From the NCBI GenBank assembly GCA_030747695.1, contig JASLKG010000005.1, positions 150,599 through 214,598 of the forward strand: a stretch of 64,000 nt of DNA. The letters run 5' to 3'. The notes under the pieces were generated by a model. The model had not been told where the DNA came from. It made no database searches and was given only the letters and a program-made list of their open reading frames with translations. This stretch comes from Candidatus Poseidoniaceae archaeon (lineage in GTDB: Archaea > Thermoplasmatota > Poseidoniia > Poseidoniales > Poseidoniaceae). Shown piece by piece: positions 18,515 to 26,935 of the stretch. Made by a program: the position numbers and the translations under genes. Every line of letters begins with the position of its first letter. Positions within the stretch are counted from its first letter, which is position 1.

Positions 18515-18937
18515 ATGGGAATGACAATGCAAGAATTAACACAAGCGATTCGACAACACATAGACATGGAAATGGATCCAGAAGTAGCATGCGGTATGGC
18601 TGAACATGCTCTCGGTTTCTTTGGATTTTATGATAGAATTATTGATAATGCCCTAGAGCCAACTGATAGAAATTTATTCTATATGTTCCAAGATTATGAT
18701 TTACTGACGACAGAATCAGAAGAAACGACACTTTGGGATGGGCGTGAATGGAGGATACATTATTGGCGCTTCAAACCAGAATTAAGAGAACGTGTTGAAG
18801 CTTACATGTCTCGTAAGGTCGAAGAAGTAGAAATCGATCCATTTGCAGACGTATATGGCGGTGGACGTGACCTTTGGATGAGAGAAGGCGACAAGCCTGT
18901 AAATCCAAATGCGTTTACTTCTGACCATTGGAATTGA
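18515..18937 (+). CDS. DUF6015 family protein
   Basis: A 140-residue protein resembling DUF6015 of Thermoplasmata-related archaea, function unknown. The N-terminal about 60 residues are helical (MQELTQAIRQHIDMEM, then AEHALGFFGFYDRIIDN). The middle has an aromatic WDGREWRIHYWRF stretch, and the C-terminus is polar with GGGRDLWMREGD. No cysteine pair or transmembrane segment is present. GAGGGGAATTTC precedes the ATG. It is divergent to agmatinase and upstream of the large surface protein gene. Confidence 0.7.
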   Translation: MGMTMQELTQAIRQHIDMEMDPEVACGMAEHALGFFGFYDRIIDNALEPTDRNLFYMFQDYDLLTTESEETTLWDGREWRIHYWRFKPELRERVEAYMSRKVEEVEIDPFADVYGGGRDLWMREGDKPVNPNAFTSDHWN

Positions 18938-18965
18938 TTAGACACAAGTACCCATAAGTCTTGAA

Positions 18966-18980
18966 GGGGAGTAGGTCCCC
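18966..18980 (+). promoter_or_regulatory. GGGGA/TCCCC hairpin over the Shine-Dalgarno of the surface protein gene
   Basis: GGGGA and TCCCC flank a GTAGG loop, ending 9 nt before the ATG at 18990. The purine block GGGGAG that would bind 16S rRNA lies in the 5' arm, so the hairpin could limit initiation. Structure is seen in sequence; regulation is inference. Confidence 0.4.
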
Positions 18981-18989
18981 CATCAATAT

Positions 18990-21938
18990 ATGAATCGGAC
19001 AAAGGCGTCACTAATTGCACTTATTTTTTTGACATCGATAGTTCCACTTAATGGGTCTGCAGATTCGGTAGAATCAATTGAAATAGTCACTGATTGGACC
19101 GATGAACATGCATATTTTATCAGTGGAAATGTAGATATTGGTAACATAAGCGCAACTCATCTTCGTAATGGTAGTGCCTTAGATGTAGGTCTAATTTATG
19201 ATACTACAGGTGAAAACCTGCGAATTATTCTTAATACAACAATACAGTATAATGATCAAATTACAATAAATGCGGAGGGAGTTGAAAGATCGCTTACAGT
19301 TGGTTTGTGGGGACAACCTATGGATGATCACGAGGTTACACTTGAGTCGGAATGGGAAATGGATCAGCAATGGGTCAATGAGAATGGCACTCAAAAATAT
19401 ATCCTTGTTTTCGATGGACAAGGTTGGCAAGAAAGAGTCGATAACAAATTGGATAGTTGGGAATCAGGGGGAGGGTCTTTGCTAATCATGACTTCCACAG
19501 AAGATAGTGCTTTATCTCTTTCACTTATTCTAGATTCTGTTTGGAAAAATGAAACTACAATTGACGGGATAATGACAGGCCAAGTATTTGATGCTAGAGG
19601 AAGCGGTACAATTGAGACAATTGTTGGAGAGGAAGGAGACATGACAATTGAAGGCGCAGTTACTGACGCTTGGATAAATAGGTCAATGATAGATGGAATT
19701 GTTGATGAAAAGTTTAGACTTGAAGCAAACGGCACTCTAGAACTGATTTCAGAAGATGAAGATGAATCAATCAATATGTCTGGAGAAATCGCAGTACTGC
19801 TAATTGAAACTTGGGACTACAATGGCACACGTCTCCTAACATACCAACAGATAGAAGCTACAGCCGATTTAGTATTGGAAACTGAAGAATCAAGGATGGA
19901 TATCTCATTAGACACATTTGAAAACATTGAGAAATGGGAAGAAGGCGTAAGAGTAGAGCATTTATCAAATCTTGAAGGAAGTGGCACATTTGGATTTAAT
20001 TCTGAAGATGAAAATTCAAGTGTTGTAATTAACGGTACAGTACATGACTTTCATCAGAAAGAAATTGATGGCTTAGTTACAATTGATGATGTACATGTCG
20101 ATGGTACAATAACTGGCGATGCCCAAGGAACATTTGGTGTTATGAGAACAATTGAACAAAGCGGCACTCAAACTTCTTGGAATGGCACAACATATGATGT
20201 GGTAATCATTCATCAAGAAAATTGGTTTAATCTGACAGGCATTTCTGCTTTACCTAATTCTGAACTTGGTGTGGGTGCACATCATAATGAATCATGGTTA
20301 TACGAAGCACCACAATCCTCATGGGATAATCGTACAATTAGAACGGTGTGGGAACAAACCGGACCAGAGCCGAGTAGTGGAGATGAAGTTCACAACAATT
20401 CTCCTATAGAAATCGCTCCAACAGTTCCTGAATCAGAAGCTGCGATCGGAGATGTAACTATTGGGCGTGAAATGGGTTACGCCCCAATTGATGCTAAAGC
20501 TGGAGACGTATTCTTACTTAATCATCAAGATGGGATGACATTAACAGTTACGACAAGTGATACACAAGTTGTAGCAATGGATGGACATATGGTTGATACT
20601 GTTTCTTGGAATGGTACCTATGGTGGCAATGTTACAGGAACAGCAAGTGGGAATTTGATTATTGATGGTCCATTGTCCGGTTTGAATGTAATAGTTCATC
20701 GACAATTTCAAATTCCATTTGGTGATGAAGACGAGTTAGCAAATTTAACAGAAAATCAGAGCGTTAGCAGGGTAATCTCTCCTTCAATAATCTCAGTTCA
20801 TGATAACACCCCTCCCTCCATAGTTGACATTAGTATTGCAGAAGGAATAGTTGTAGGAGAAGGCGGCACACCCGGGCATCTTGAAGTTACAGTTTCAGAT
20901 GTGGACTATAATGCTAATTTGGTAACTGCTGATTTGAGTTCAGTCGATGGAGGAATAGTAACATTGAATGATAGAGGGTTAGATGGCGATCGTGTTATCG
21001 GCGATGACATTTATACAACAACAATAGTAGTTCCCGGGATTCAAATTGGAATACAAAATATTAGTGCCACAGTAACAGATGCTTTTGATGAATCTTCTAC
21101 AGAGAATTCAACTTTTGAAGTTGTAAATCAACCTCCAAGACTTGCTTCAATAATAATGGAACCATATATTCTTGAACGTAATCAATTAATGATAGTTAAT
21201 GCCGTAGTTTATGATGAACATGGGGTAGAAAGTGTAGAGATGGATATGAGAGACTTTGGCGGTGATATGATTCCATTTTCAAGAGTCGGAGATCTCTGGA
21301 TTGGGCAAGTAGAAATTCCAAGTTCCATGACTCCTGGAGATCAGATACTAAAGATTCGGATGGAAGATTCTGAAGGATCTTCAATTATTGTGACCCGCAC
21401 TTCATTTTCACTCCAACATCATGTTGAGAATGAAAATGATGAAGATATTAAAGTGAAAATTTTAAATTCTCCTCCAGGGATAACCGCTGGTGAATTGCGA
21501 GAAATCGAAGTTGATGGGAATCCTCAAACTTATTCATTCAATGTAGAAATATTTGATCACGATGGTTTGATGTGGGCAAAAGTGAAACTTGGAACTCTAG
21601 CACCCCCTGGAAATTCAAACAAGTGGTATACATTAAACAACAATGGGGATGGGACTTGGTCGATAGATATCGAATTACGCTCAACACACACCCCCTCAAC
21701 ATATGAAATTCTAGTTAAGGCAAAGGACATCTATGGAGAAGAAACTGGAGAAGAATCAATTCCAATCAAGCTAATTGAAAAAGATGCTACAACTATTGTG
21801 GGCGAAGGAGGAGCAGCAAACATGATAGTTGTTGGCGCAATAGTAGGAATTGGTATTCTTTCGATTATTGGTGCATTAATTTATGTCAGAAGAGGAAGCG
21901 ATGGCGAAGGCGGATTAGGCGGATTTGGTACCGCGTGA
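18990..21938 (+). CDS. Large secreted surface protein with Ig-like domains and C-terminal anchor
   Basis: A 982-residue cell-surface protein. It has a signal peptide (residues 1-24), a long extracellular beta-rich body with many N-x-S/T sequons, a single membrane helix near residues 944-966, and a short Gly-rich tail. Two related segments of about 65-70 residues recur at about 200-270 and 330-395; both contain GSGT, an acidic turn, then a G-x-V-x-D and IDG pattern. From about 610 to 720 a bacterial-surface-type domain has the acidic turn NDRGLDGDRVIGDDIYT, which may bind calcium. The protein could be an S-layer-associated or adhesive component; no enzymatic motif was found. Confidence 0.85.
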   Translation: MNRTKASLIALIFLTSIVPLNGSADSVESIEIVTDWTDEHAYFISGNVDIGNISATHLRNGSALDVGLIYDTTGENLRIILNTTIQYNDQITINAEGVERSLTVGLWGQPMDDHEVTLESEWEMDQQWVNENGTQKYILVFDGQGWQERVDNKLDSWESGGGSLLIMTSTEDSALSLSLILDSVWKNETTIDGIMTGQVFDARGSGTIETIVGEEGDMTIEGAVTDAWINRSMIDGIVDEKFRLEANGTLELISEDEDESINMSGEIAVLLIETWDYNGTRLLTYQQIEATADLVLETEESRMDISLDTFENIEKWEEGVRVEHLSNLEGSGTFGFNSEDENSSVVINGTVHDFHQKEIDGLVTIDDVHVDGTITGDAQGTFGVMRTIEQSGTQTSWNGTTYDVVIIHQENWFNLTGISALPNSELGVGAHHNESWLYEAPQSSWDNRTIRTVWEQTGPEPSSGDEVHNNSPIEIAPTVPESEAAIGDVTIGREMGYAPIDAKAGDVFLLNHQDGMTLTVTTSDTQVVAMDGHMVDTVSWNGTYGGNVTGTASGNLIIDGPLSGLNVIVHRQFQIPFGDEDELANLTENQSVSRVISPSIISVHDNTPPSIVDISIAEGIVVGEGGTPGHLEVTVSDVDYNANLVTADLSSVDGGIVTLNDRGLDGDRVIGDDIYTTTIVVPGIQIGIQNISATVTDAFDESSTENSTFEVVNQPPRLASIIMEPYILERNQLMIVNAVVYDEHGVESVEMDMRDFGGDMIPFSRVGDLWIGQVEIPSSMTPGDQILKIRMEDSEGSSIIVTRTSFSLQHHVENENDEDIKVKILNSPPGITAGELREIEVDGNPQTYSFNVEIFDHDGLMWAKVKLGTLAPPGNSNKWYTLNNNGDGTWSIDIELRSTHTPSTYEILVKAKDIYGEETGEESIPIKLIEKDATTIVGEGGAANMIVVGAIVGIGILSIIGALIYVRRGSDGEGGLGGFGTA

Positions 21939-21966
21939 TTGAATAATTATAACGCGTCGACAATGG

Positions 21967-21974
21967 TTTATACT
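21967..21974 (+). promoter_or_regulatory. TATA box of tRNA-Gly
   Basis: TTTATACT lies 26-33 nt upstream of the tRNA 5' end, the normal archaeal distance for a TATA box when transcription starts at or near the mature 5' end. Confidence 0.6.
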
Positions 21975-21999
21975 CCTGACCAATCGGCGGAATACACTT

Positions 22000-22074
22000 G
22001 CGAGAGTAGTGTAGTGGTTATCACCGGGCGTTGCCAACGCCTGAACCCGAGTTCGAGTCCCGGCTCTCGCACCA
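22000..22074 (+). tRNA. tRNA-Gly (anticodon GCC), CCA encoded
   Basis: The cloverleaf is complete. The acceptor stem GCGAGAG pairs with CTCTCGC, and the D arm reads GTGTAGTGGTTATCAC. The anticodon stem GGGCG/CGCCT has a loop TTGCCAA, giving anticodon GCC. The T arm contains GTTCGAGTC. The discriminator is A and the CCA end is encoded. There is no intron. It decodes GGC and GGU. Confidence 0.97.
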
Positions 22075-22094
22075 TCTTTTGAATTGATATGAAT

Positions 22095-22134
22095 AAAAAA
22101 AAGCCACCGAGGGGTGCTAACACCCCTCGATGGC
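22095..22134 (-). terminator. Strong hairpin plus T-run terminator of the aquaporin-like gene
   Basis: Arms at 22103-22115 and 22121-22134 form a 13-bp stem with one mismatch (CGAGGGGTG/CACCCCTCG core, GCCA/TGGC outer) and a 4-5 nt loop. On the - strand this is followed by eight T residues at 22102-22095. It lies about 40 nt after the stop codon at 22174. The form resembles an intrinsic terminator and also shields the convergent tRNA gene. Confidence 0.75.
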
Positions 22135-22173
22135 GAAACGTGAAACACGTATTTCTTGGTTAACTATACCAAA

Positions 22174-22800
22174 TCATTCTTCAGAGCTTGCGCCCATCTT
22201 TCCGATTTGCTCATCAATCTTGACACCCAATAGAGCACCAACACCAACGAATAGACCATCACAGATCCAGTTGACTAATGTGTCAGCCATTCCATCAAAG
22301 CTGCTAGTGATGGAAGCTCCCATCTCTGATGCACCATTAATGGTCATTACAGCAGCAAGTGCCATCATAGCGAAGCCACTTGCCCATGCGGAATCACAGC
22401 GTGTGTGAATCTGCCACCAGACAGCACCAGCAGCGATCATACCTAGTACAACCCAGAGATTATCTGCGATGTCAGGTATCCACATTTCTGTATGTGCCCA
22501 TCCAGTTTCTATTGCACCTGCTTCTGTAGCCAGAACAATCGCTAGACATGCTCCAATTACTTGAGCTACTAAGCGCATTCCGTTTGTCATCCAGTTTCCT
22601 TCAGCATCTGACAGATCGCCAGTTAGCATGTGACACCAGGTGACCACAGGTAGTAGATGTGCGCCCGCAAACGCCATCCAAGCTACTGCAAGGCAGACAG
22701 CCCATTCTACTCCCACGCCGCCGTAACCGACGACCCATGTGAGCATGAATGCTCCACCAATTTCGTTCATATTGTCTTTCCAGTTTATTTCCATAACCAT
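22174..22800 (-). CDS. Divergent aquaporin/MIP-like membrane protein
   Basis: A 208-residue protein with about six hydrophobic helices, laid out like a major intrinsic protein. After helix 2 comes GAHLLPVVTWCHMLTGD, matching the SGAHxNPAVT half-helix but with LPV instead of NPA. Helix 3 has the conserved AQVIGA. After helix 5, INGASEMGASI sits where the second box (GxxxNPAR) would be, again without NPA. A conserved GLFVGVGALLG fits helix 6. Water or solute conduction is therefore uncertain. A clean terminator follows. The alternative is an unrelated six-helix protein with chance similarity. Confidence 0.65.
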   Translation of the reverse strand: MVMEINWKDNMNEIGGAFMLTWVVGYGGVGVEWAVCLAVAWMAFAGAHLLPVVTWCHMLTGDLSDAEGNWMTNGMRLVAQVIGACLAIVLATEAGAIETGWAHTEMWIPDIADNLWVVLGMIAAGAVWWQIHTRCDSAWASGFAMMALAAVMTINGASEMGASITSSFDGMADTLVNWICDGLFVGVGALLGVKIDEQIGKMGASSEE

Positions 22801-22807
22801 CCCTCTT

Positions 22808-22819
22808 GACCTTAAGGTC
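22808..22819 (-). promoter_or_regulatory. Perfect 12-bp palindrome in the aquaporin-like leader
   Basis: GACCTTAAGGTC is a perfect dyad 8 nt upstream of the ATG at 22800, next to the AAGAGGG ribosome-binding site. It could be a protein operator or a short RNA dyad. It also contains the stop codon of the short leader reading frame at 22812-22832. Confidence 0.45.
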
Positions 22820-22832
22820 GGACCCCAATCAC
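22812..22832 (-). CDS. Candidate leader mini-ORF (6 codons) before the aquaporin-like gene
   Basis: A perfect AGGAGG (22838-22843) is followed after 5 nt by GTG and a reading frame of six codons (GTG ATT GGG GTC CGA CCT) ending in TAA inside the palindrome. It is out of frame with the downstream gene. A good SD with a start this close is unusual by chance in an AT-rich leader, but such a short peptide cannot be proven from sequence. A TATA-like TTATAATG (22870-22877) lies upstream. Confidence 0.3.
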   Translation of the reverse strand: MIGVRP

Positions 22833-22987
22833 TATTTCCTCCTTATAACATTTCTATAGATAAAATAACATTATAAGCCTGTTTTGAGATAGTTTTCAAT
22901 TCTCCACAAATAATTAATAATTGCTCTGAATAACAGACTTTAGGCTTCCAGTCCAACGTTTACGGGTGAAAAAACCTAATAAAAACG

Positions 22988-23344
22988 TCATAATTCTTTG
23001 ATTTTTTGTTCAATAATCAATGCAATTTCTTCAAAAACACGTATTGGTTGGCTAACAGGATCATCCAGCTTCCAATCAATATCGATTTTTATTGCAGGGC
23101 AACTTACTCCACATCCCATACTGATTATTTTGTTATACGATTTCCAATCTACATCATCAATTGATTTAGGATAAAGCCCATCCGTACTATAGTTTTTAGA
23201 TTCAAGGACCTTTAGCGCCTTTGCATTCACTTTCTGTGATGGATTTGTACCCGCACTACATGCATTATACCCCATCTTACGTGCTATAGCTTCAGCCATT
23301 TGGGATCGACAGGAATTTCCCACGCACACGAAAAGAAGTCGCAC
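22988..23344 (-). CDS. arsC: Arsenate reductase / low-molecular-weight phosphatase-like, thioredoxin type
   Basis: Reduces arsenate to arsenite through a phosphatase-type P-loop. The active site FVCVGNSCRSQMAEA is at residues 5-19, and the resolving pair is in MGCGVSCPAI (about 77-86), followed by the conserved D-W-K-L-D-D-P stretch. The length of 118 residues is slightly short. No arsenite pump or ArsR lies next to it in the window. A generic low-molecular-weight phosphotyrosine phosphatase is the alternative, but the CxxxCP pair favours ArsC. T-rich sequence just downstream (22970-22987) probably terminates it. Confidence 0.9.
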   Translation of the reverse strand: MRLLFVCVGNSCRSQMAEAIARKMGYNACSAGTNPSQKVNAKALKVLESKNYSTDGLYPKSIDDVDWKSYNKIISMGCGVSCPAIKIDIDWKLDDPVSQPIRVFEEIALIIEQKIKEL

Positions 23345-23433
23345 AAAACTGCCAATGTACCCTACAATATGAATTAAACCGAATTGTTAGTTTCAAAAGA
23401 GGGTTGAAGTACATGTCGTAATTCGAAGCAAAC

Positions 23434-24438
23434 ATGGGTGAATCTCCTATCAAGATTAACAATCCGAATGATTCTGTTGAAAGCCCTTCCCCAGAGGACC
23501 AAAAAAAGATGGAAGCAGCATACAAGCAGATGAAGCGTAAGATGGCGATAGCTGAAATGGGTAAAGGAATAAAACACAAGATAATGGTACTTTCAGGAAA
23601 AGGCGGTGTTGGCAAATCTACAGTTGCAACAGGTTTGGCATTGTCATTAGCTCAACAAGGGTTGAAAGTTGGCTTGTTAGATATTGACATCACAGGACCA
23701 AATGTTCCAAAGATGATGGGATTAGATGGTCGAAGGCTACATGTAGAATCGGGAACTATACATCCTGCCCAGGGTCATCTTGGCGTCAAAGTAATATCAA
23801 TGGCATTTTTATTAGAAGATGAAGATACACCTGTTGTGTGGCGTGGGCCAATTAAATTAGGTGCGATTCAACAATTCATAGGAGATGTGAATTGGGGAGA
23901 ACTTGATTATTTAATTATTGATTTCCCTCCTGGTACTTCTGATGAACCACTAACAGTGGCCCAAAACCTTCCAGATATTGATGGAATGGTGGTAGTTACT
24001 ACGCCACAAGATGTAGCATTGCTAGATTCACGTAAGTCAATCACATTTGCAAAATCATTGAAAGTTAATGTCATAGGAATAATAGAGAATATGAGCGGTT
24101 ATACAATAAGAGGTAAAGCAGCACCAGGTGCTGAATTAGAATTATCTGGCCCGAGTGGAAAAATGATTGAGGTCATAACTGATCAATCAGGGGCGTGGAG
24201 TGCAACATTGGATATTTTCAAGTCTGGAGGAGGAGAGAAAACAGCTGAAGAATTTGGAGTGCCATTTTTGGGCAAGTTACCATTCGACCCAGGATTTGTA
24301 CGCGGATGTGATGATGGAGTTCACCGTATCGTATCAGAACCAGAAGGGCCTTCTTCTATCGCTTTTAGTAAGGTTGTTGCCGAGATACAATCAATAGTTG
24401 AACAAGATAATGGAAGCGAAGAATTAGAGATCATTTGA
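23434..24438 (+). CDS. Mrp/NBP35-family P-loop ATPase with Ig-like insertion
   Basis: An iron-sulfur cluster carrier ATPase of the Mrp/ApbC family. The deviant Walker [10 protein letters not shown] is at about residues 54-63, then [14 protein letters not shown], and the switch DFPPGTSDE. After the conserved IENMSGY, Mrp proteins normally have CPxC and a glycine-rich loop. Here residues about 223-260 instead hold a cysteine-free segment ([11 protein letters not shown], then [11 protein letters not shown]) like a bacterial Ig-like beta-hairpin, after which the family sequence resumes at [12 protein letters not shown]. The cluster-binding CxxC is therefore absent. DUF971 follows in the same operon. 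Confidence 0.93.
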   Translation: MGESPIKINNPNDSVESPSPEDQKKMEAAYKQMKRKMAIAEMGKGIKHKIMVLSGKGGVGKSTVATGLALSLAQQGLKVGLLDIDITGPNVPKMMGLDGRRLHVESGTIHPAQGHLGVKVISMAFLLEDEDTPVVWRGPIKLGAIQQFIGDVNWGELDYLIIDFPPGTSDEPLTVAQNLPDIDGMVVVTTPQDVALLDSRKSITFAKSLKVNVIGIIENMSGYTIRGKAAPGAELELSGPSGKMIEVITDQSGAWSATLDIFKSGGGEKTAEEFGVPFLGKLPFDPGFVRGCDDGVHRIVSEPEGPSSIAFSKVVAEIQSIVEQDNGSEELEII

Positions 24439-24447
24439 GGTGCTAAT

Positions 24448-24798
24448 TTGACAGAACTTCCAACTCTAAATAGATTAGAAAGACGTGATTTAGACATTCA
24501 TCTTACTTGGTCAGATGGAACAGAACATGAGATCACTTATGATGATCTAAGGCACGCCTGCCCATGTGCAAAATGCGCACCCCAAAGGAATGAAGATGAA
24601 ACATCGATGATTCTCAGACGTAATGTGGAAAAACTTCCAAGAGAGAAACCTAATGTGAGAAAAATTGGAAACTATGCACTATCATTTGAATGGAATAATG
24701 GGTGCTCATCTGGGATACATCGCTTTGAAAGACTTTGGAAATTGGGTTCAAAGCAGGATCCAGATGATGGCAAGCCGTATGTACATGGTGCTTGGTAA
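24448..24798 (+). CDS. DUF971 protein
   Basis: A 116-residue DUF971 (gamma-butyrobetaine hydroxylase N-terminal-like) protein. It begins with the typical LTWSDGTEHEITYDDLRHACPCAKC pattern, including a C-x-C-x2-C cluster that may bind metal. The C-terminus has NYALSFEWNNGCSSGIHRFERLW. It starts 10 nt after the Mrp-like gene. DUF971 is often found beside or fused to Mrp proteins, supporting a role in Fe-S or electron-carrier assembly; the exact function is unknown. Confidence 0.85.
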   Translation: MTELPTLNRLERRDLDIHLTWSDGTEHEITYDDLRHACPCAKCAPQRNEDETSMILRRNVEKLPREKPNVRKIGNYALSFEWNNGCSSGIHRFERLWKLGSKQDPDDGKPYVHGAW

Positions 24799-24871
24799 AT
24801 TTGATTATTGTATTAGATTATAGCAGAACACACTTGAAGTTGAGGCTTACCGGGTCGTTTGAGGTTGAGGT

Positions 24872-26935
24872 ATGGACGGCATCTATCTGACTTGGCTAAT
24901 TTCAGCATTAGCCATAGGGGTTTTACTAATGCCCATAGTTAAGCCACCATGGTCGAAAATCACTTTGGAAGGCTTTATTGATTTTCTTAGAAGATATTGG
25001 ATGCACATCTTGTTGGTTCTTACTATTTATAATGCCAAAGATTTCCTTGATGAGGTAGATAGAATCTTGATGGCTAATACTGGATTAGATATGACTCCAT
25101 GGATTTATGCAGTTGAAGGAGATATGGTATTATGGGTTCAAGAAGCGTTTTTGAGTGATTGGCTTACTACTTTCATGACTCACTTTTATGTTGTCGGGTT
25201 TATGGTAATCTGTTATGTTTCAATATTCTATTTTGCATATTTTGATGACAGATGGATGGCAGATAGAATTTGCTTCACTATTTTTTGGGTATATGCATTA
25301 GCAGTCCCGTTTTATTTATTTTTCAATGTGAGGGTTGCCGGAGATCATATTCCAGGAATGGAAACTTTAGCTTATGATTTAACTGGTGAAATCAATGATT
25401 GGTTTACACGCATTGATCCATTTACTAATGGAATGCCAAGTTTGCATATAGGATTTCCATTTGCAGTCTGGTTGTGTTTGCTTCGTAATGATGTAGATGG
25501 CAGATGGAAAGTTTATCGAAGGATCGTTTTTGCATATACACTTGTAACTGCATTTTGTATTGTATATCTTGGCATTCATTGGTTCTTAGATATTATTGGT
25601 GGAATGGTAATTGCTGCAATAGCAGTTAGTATTACAGATAGGATGGCTGGGCCCTTTTGGAAAATTTTTGATGAAAGGACAGTTAATGCTAGATTAGCAA
25701 CAGTGTTAACTAACCCAGGAAGGGCTTTTAGTATCATTAAAGGTAGCATAATCAATACTGCTAAACGCTATTCTAAACCAACAAGTAGTGAAACTGGGAG
25801 TATTATTGTAGCCGTAATGATATTAATTTCAGGAGTGATAACTTGGGATTTAACACATCAATCACTTCCGGCTAATGGCGTAAGTGCTCCGATAGAAGTA
25901 TCATCTGCAGATGGATGGCTAGTAACACTTGACGATAGAGGTGAATCGGCACTACTTGTAGTACATGATTTGTCAGATTTATCAACCGAAATAGAAGTTG
26001 CTCAGCCAATAATGACTCTTAATTCAAGCTATGATATCCGAGGAGATTTGATAGTAATGACTAACACGACAAAATTAATTGTTTCTGATTTAGCACAGAA
26101 TGGTATAGAGATATTTTCAGTTAATATTTCTGGCAATGGAAGTGTTACTTTTGTAGCGAATGATGTTATAGCATTGAATGATGACAATGGTTTGCAATAT
26201 ATTTCCCTAAAATCGGAACAAGTCATTGGTCCAAGCATACCTGAAGATGAAGATTTGTTATTGTTCACTAGTAATAATGAAGAAATTGCTCTTGTATTAA
26301 CTAGTGAGTCTACAGTTGTACATTTGGGGCTAATGGGCTCAGAAGGAATGATTTCAATAAAAATAAACGCAACAGGAGAAGAATCTGAAGATCAGATTCT
26401 AATTGATAATGGGCGTAATGTCGATGTTGAAAATTCAACAATAACTGATGTAGTATTATCTGAAACACATATTGCGGCAATTGTAGATGTTAATGCAACT
26501 AAAAGGCTTGTATTGGTAAACCGCTCAAATGGAGATAGTATTGTGATTTCAGATGCAAAATTTGCTGCACAAGATCCTTATCTTTCCAATGAAATACTAA
26601 TGTGGGCTCAGTATCAAAACATTGATCCTACAAATGCTTCAGAAAAATATTCAGACAAAGAGATATTTTTGCTAACCTTGGAAAATAACATTGTAGAACC
26701 ACTTACCGCGGATAATCTAGAGCAATGGAATCCGATGATTTTAGAAAATCACTATGTTTATCAACAAACAAATGAAGACGGTACGGTGAGCGTTGAAGTG
26801 CAACAAAAAGAAGCGTCATTGAAGCCTTACACTTCTGCAGTATTGCAAATCGGAGTAATACTAATTATAGCCTTAACATTTGTTAATTTTATGCAAAGGC
26901 AATATGAAACACAAATTAAGACTCATCCTCCATGA
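24872..26935 (+). CDS. PAP2-family membrane phosphatase with large C-terminal extracellular domain
   Basis: A 687-residue protein. The N-terminal about 290 residues have six or so membrane helices with PAP2_3-type motifs: GMPSLHIGFPFA (about 188-199) and GIHWFLDIIGG (about 231-241), whose histidines and aspartate form the phosphatase site. A single helix near 310-325 follows, then a soluble domain (about 330-650) of repeated short beta-strands, possibly a beta-propeller, and a final C-terminal helix before QRQYE. It may dephosphorylate lipid or polyprenyl phosphates, or act like an inositol-phosphoryl transferase. The C-terminal domain function is unknown. The tail overlaps Bud32 by 13 nt. 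Confidence 0.85.
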   Translation: MDGIYLTWLISALAIGVLLMPIVKPPWSKITLEGFIDFLRRYWMHILLVLTIYNAKDFLDEVDRILMANTGLDMTPWIYAVEGDMVLWVQEAFLSDWLTTFMTHFYVVGFMVICYVSIFYFAYFDDRWMADRICFTIFWVYALAVPFYLFFNVRVAGDHIPGMETLAYDLTGEINDWFTRIDPFTNGMPSLHIGFPFAVWLCLLRNDVDGRWKVYRRIVFAYTLVTAFCIVYLGIHWFLDIIGGMVIAAIAVSITDRMAGPFWKIFDERTVNARLATVLTNPGRAFSIIKGSIINTAKRYSKPTSSETGSIIVAVMILISGVITWDLTHQSLPANGVSAPIEVSSADGWLVTLDDRGESALLVVHDLSDLSTEIEVAQPIMTLNSSYDIRGDLIVMTNTTKLIVSDLAQNGIEIFSVNISGNGSVTFVANDVIALNDDNGLQYISLKSEQVIGPSIPEDEDLLLFTSNNEEIALVLTSESTVVHLGLMGSEGMISIKINATGEESEDQILIDNGRNVDVENSTITDVVLSETHIAAIVDVNATKRLVLVNRSNGDSIVISDAKFAAQDPYLSNEILMWAQYQNIDPTNASEKYSDKEIFLLTLENNIVEPLTADNLEQWNPMILENHYVYQQTNEDGTVSVEVQQKEASLKPYTSAVLQIGVILIIALTFVNFMQRQYETQIKTHPP

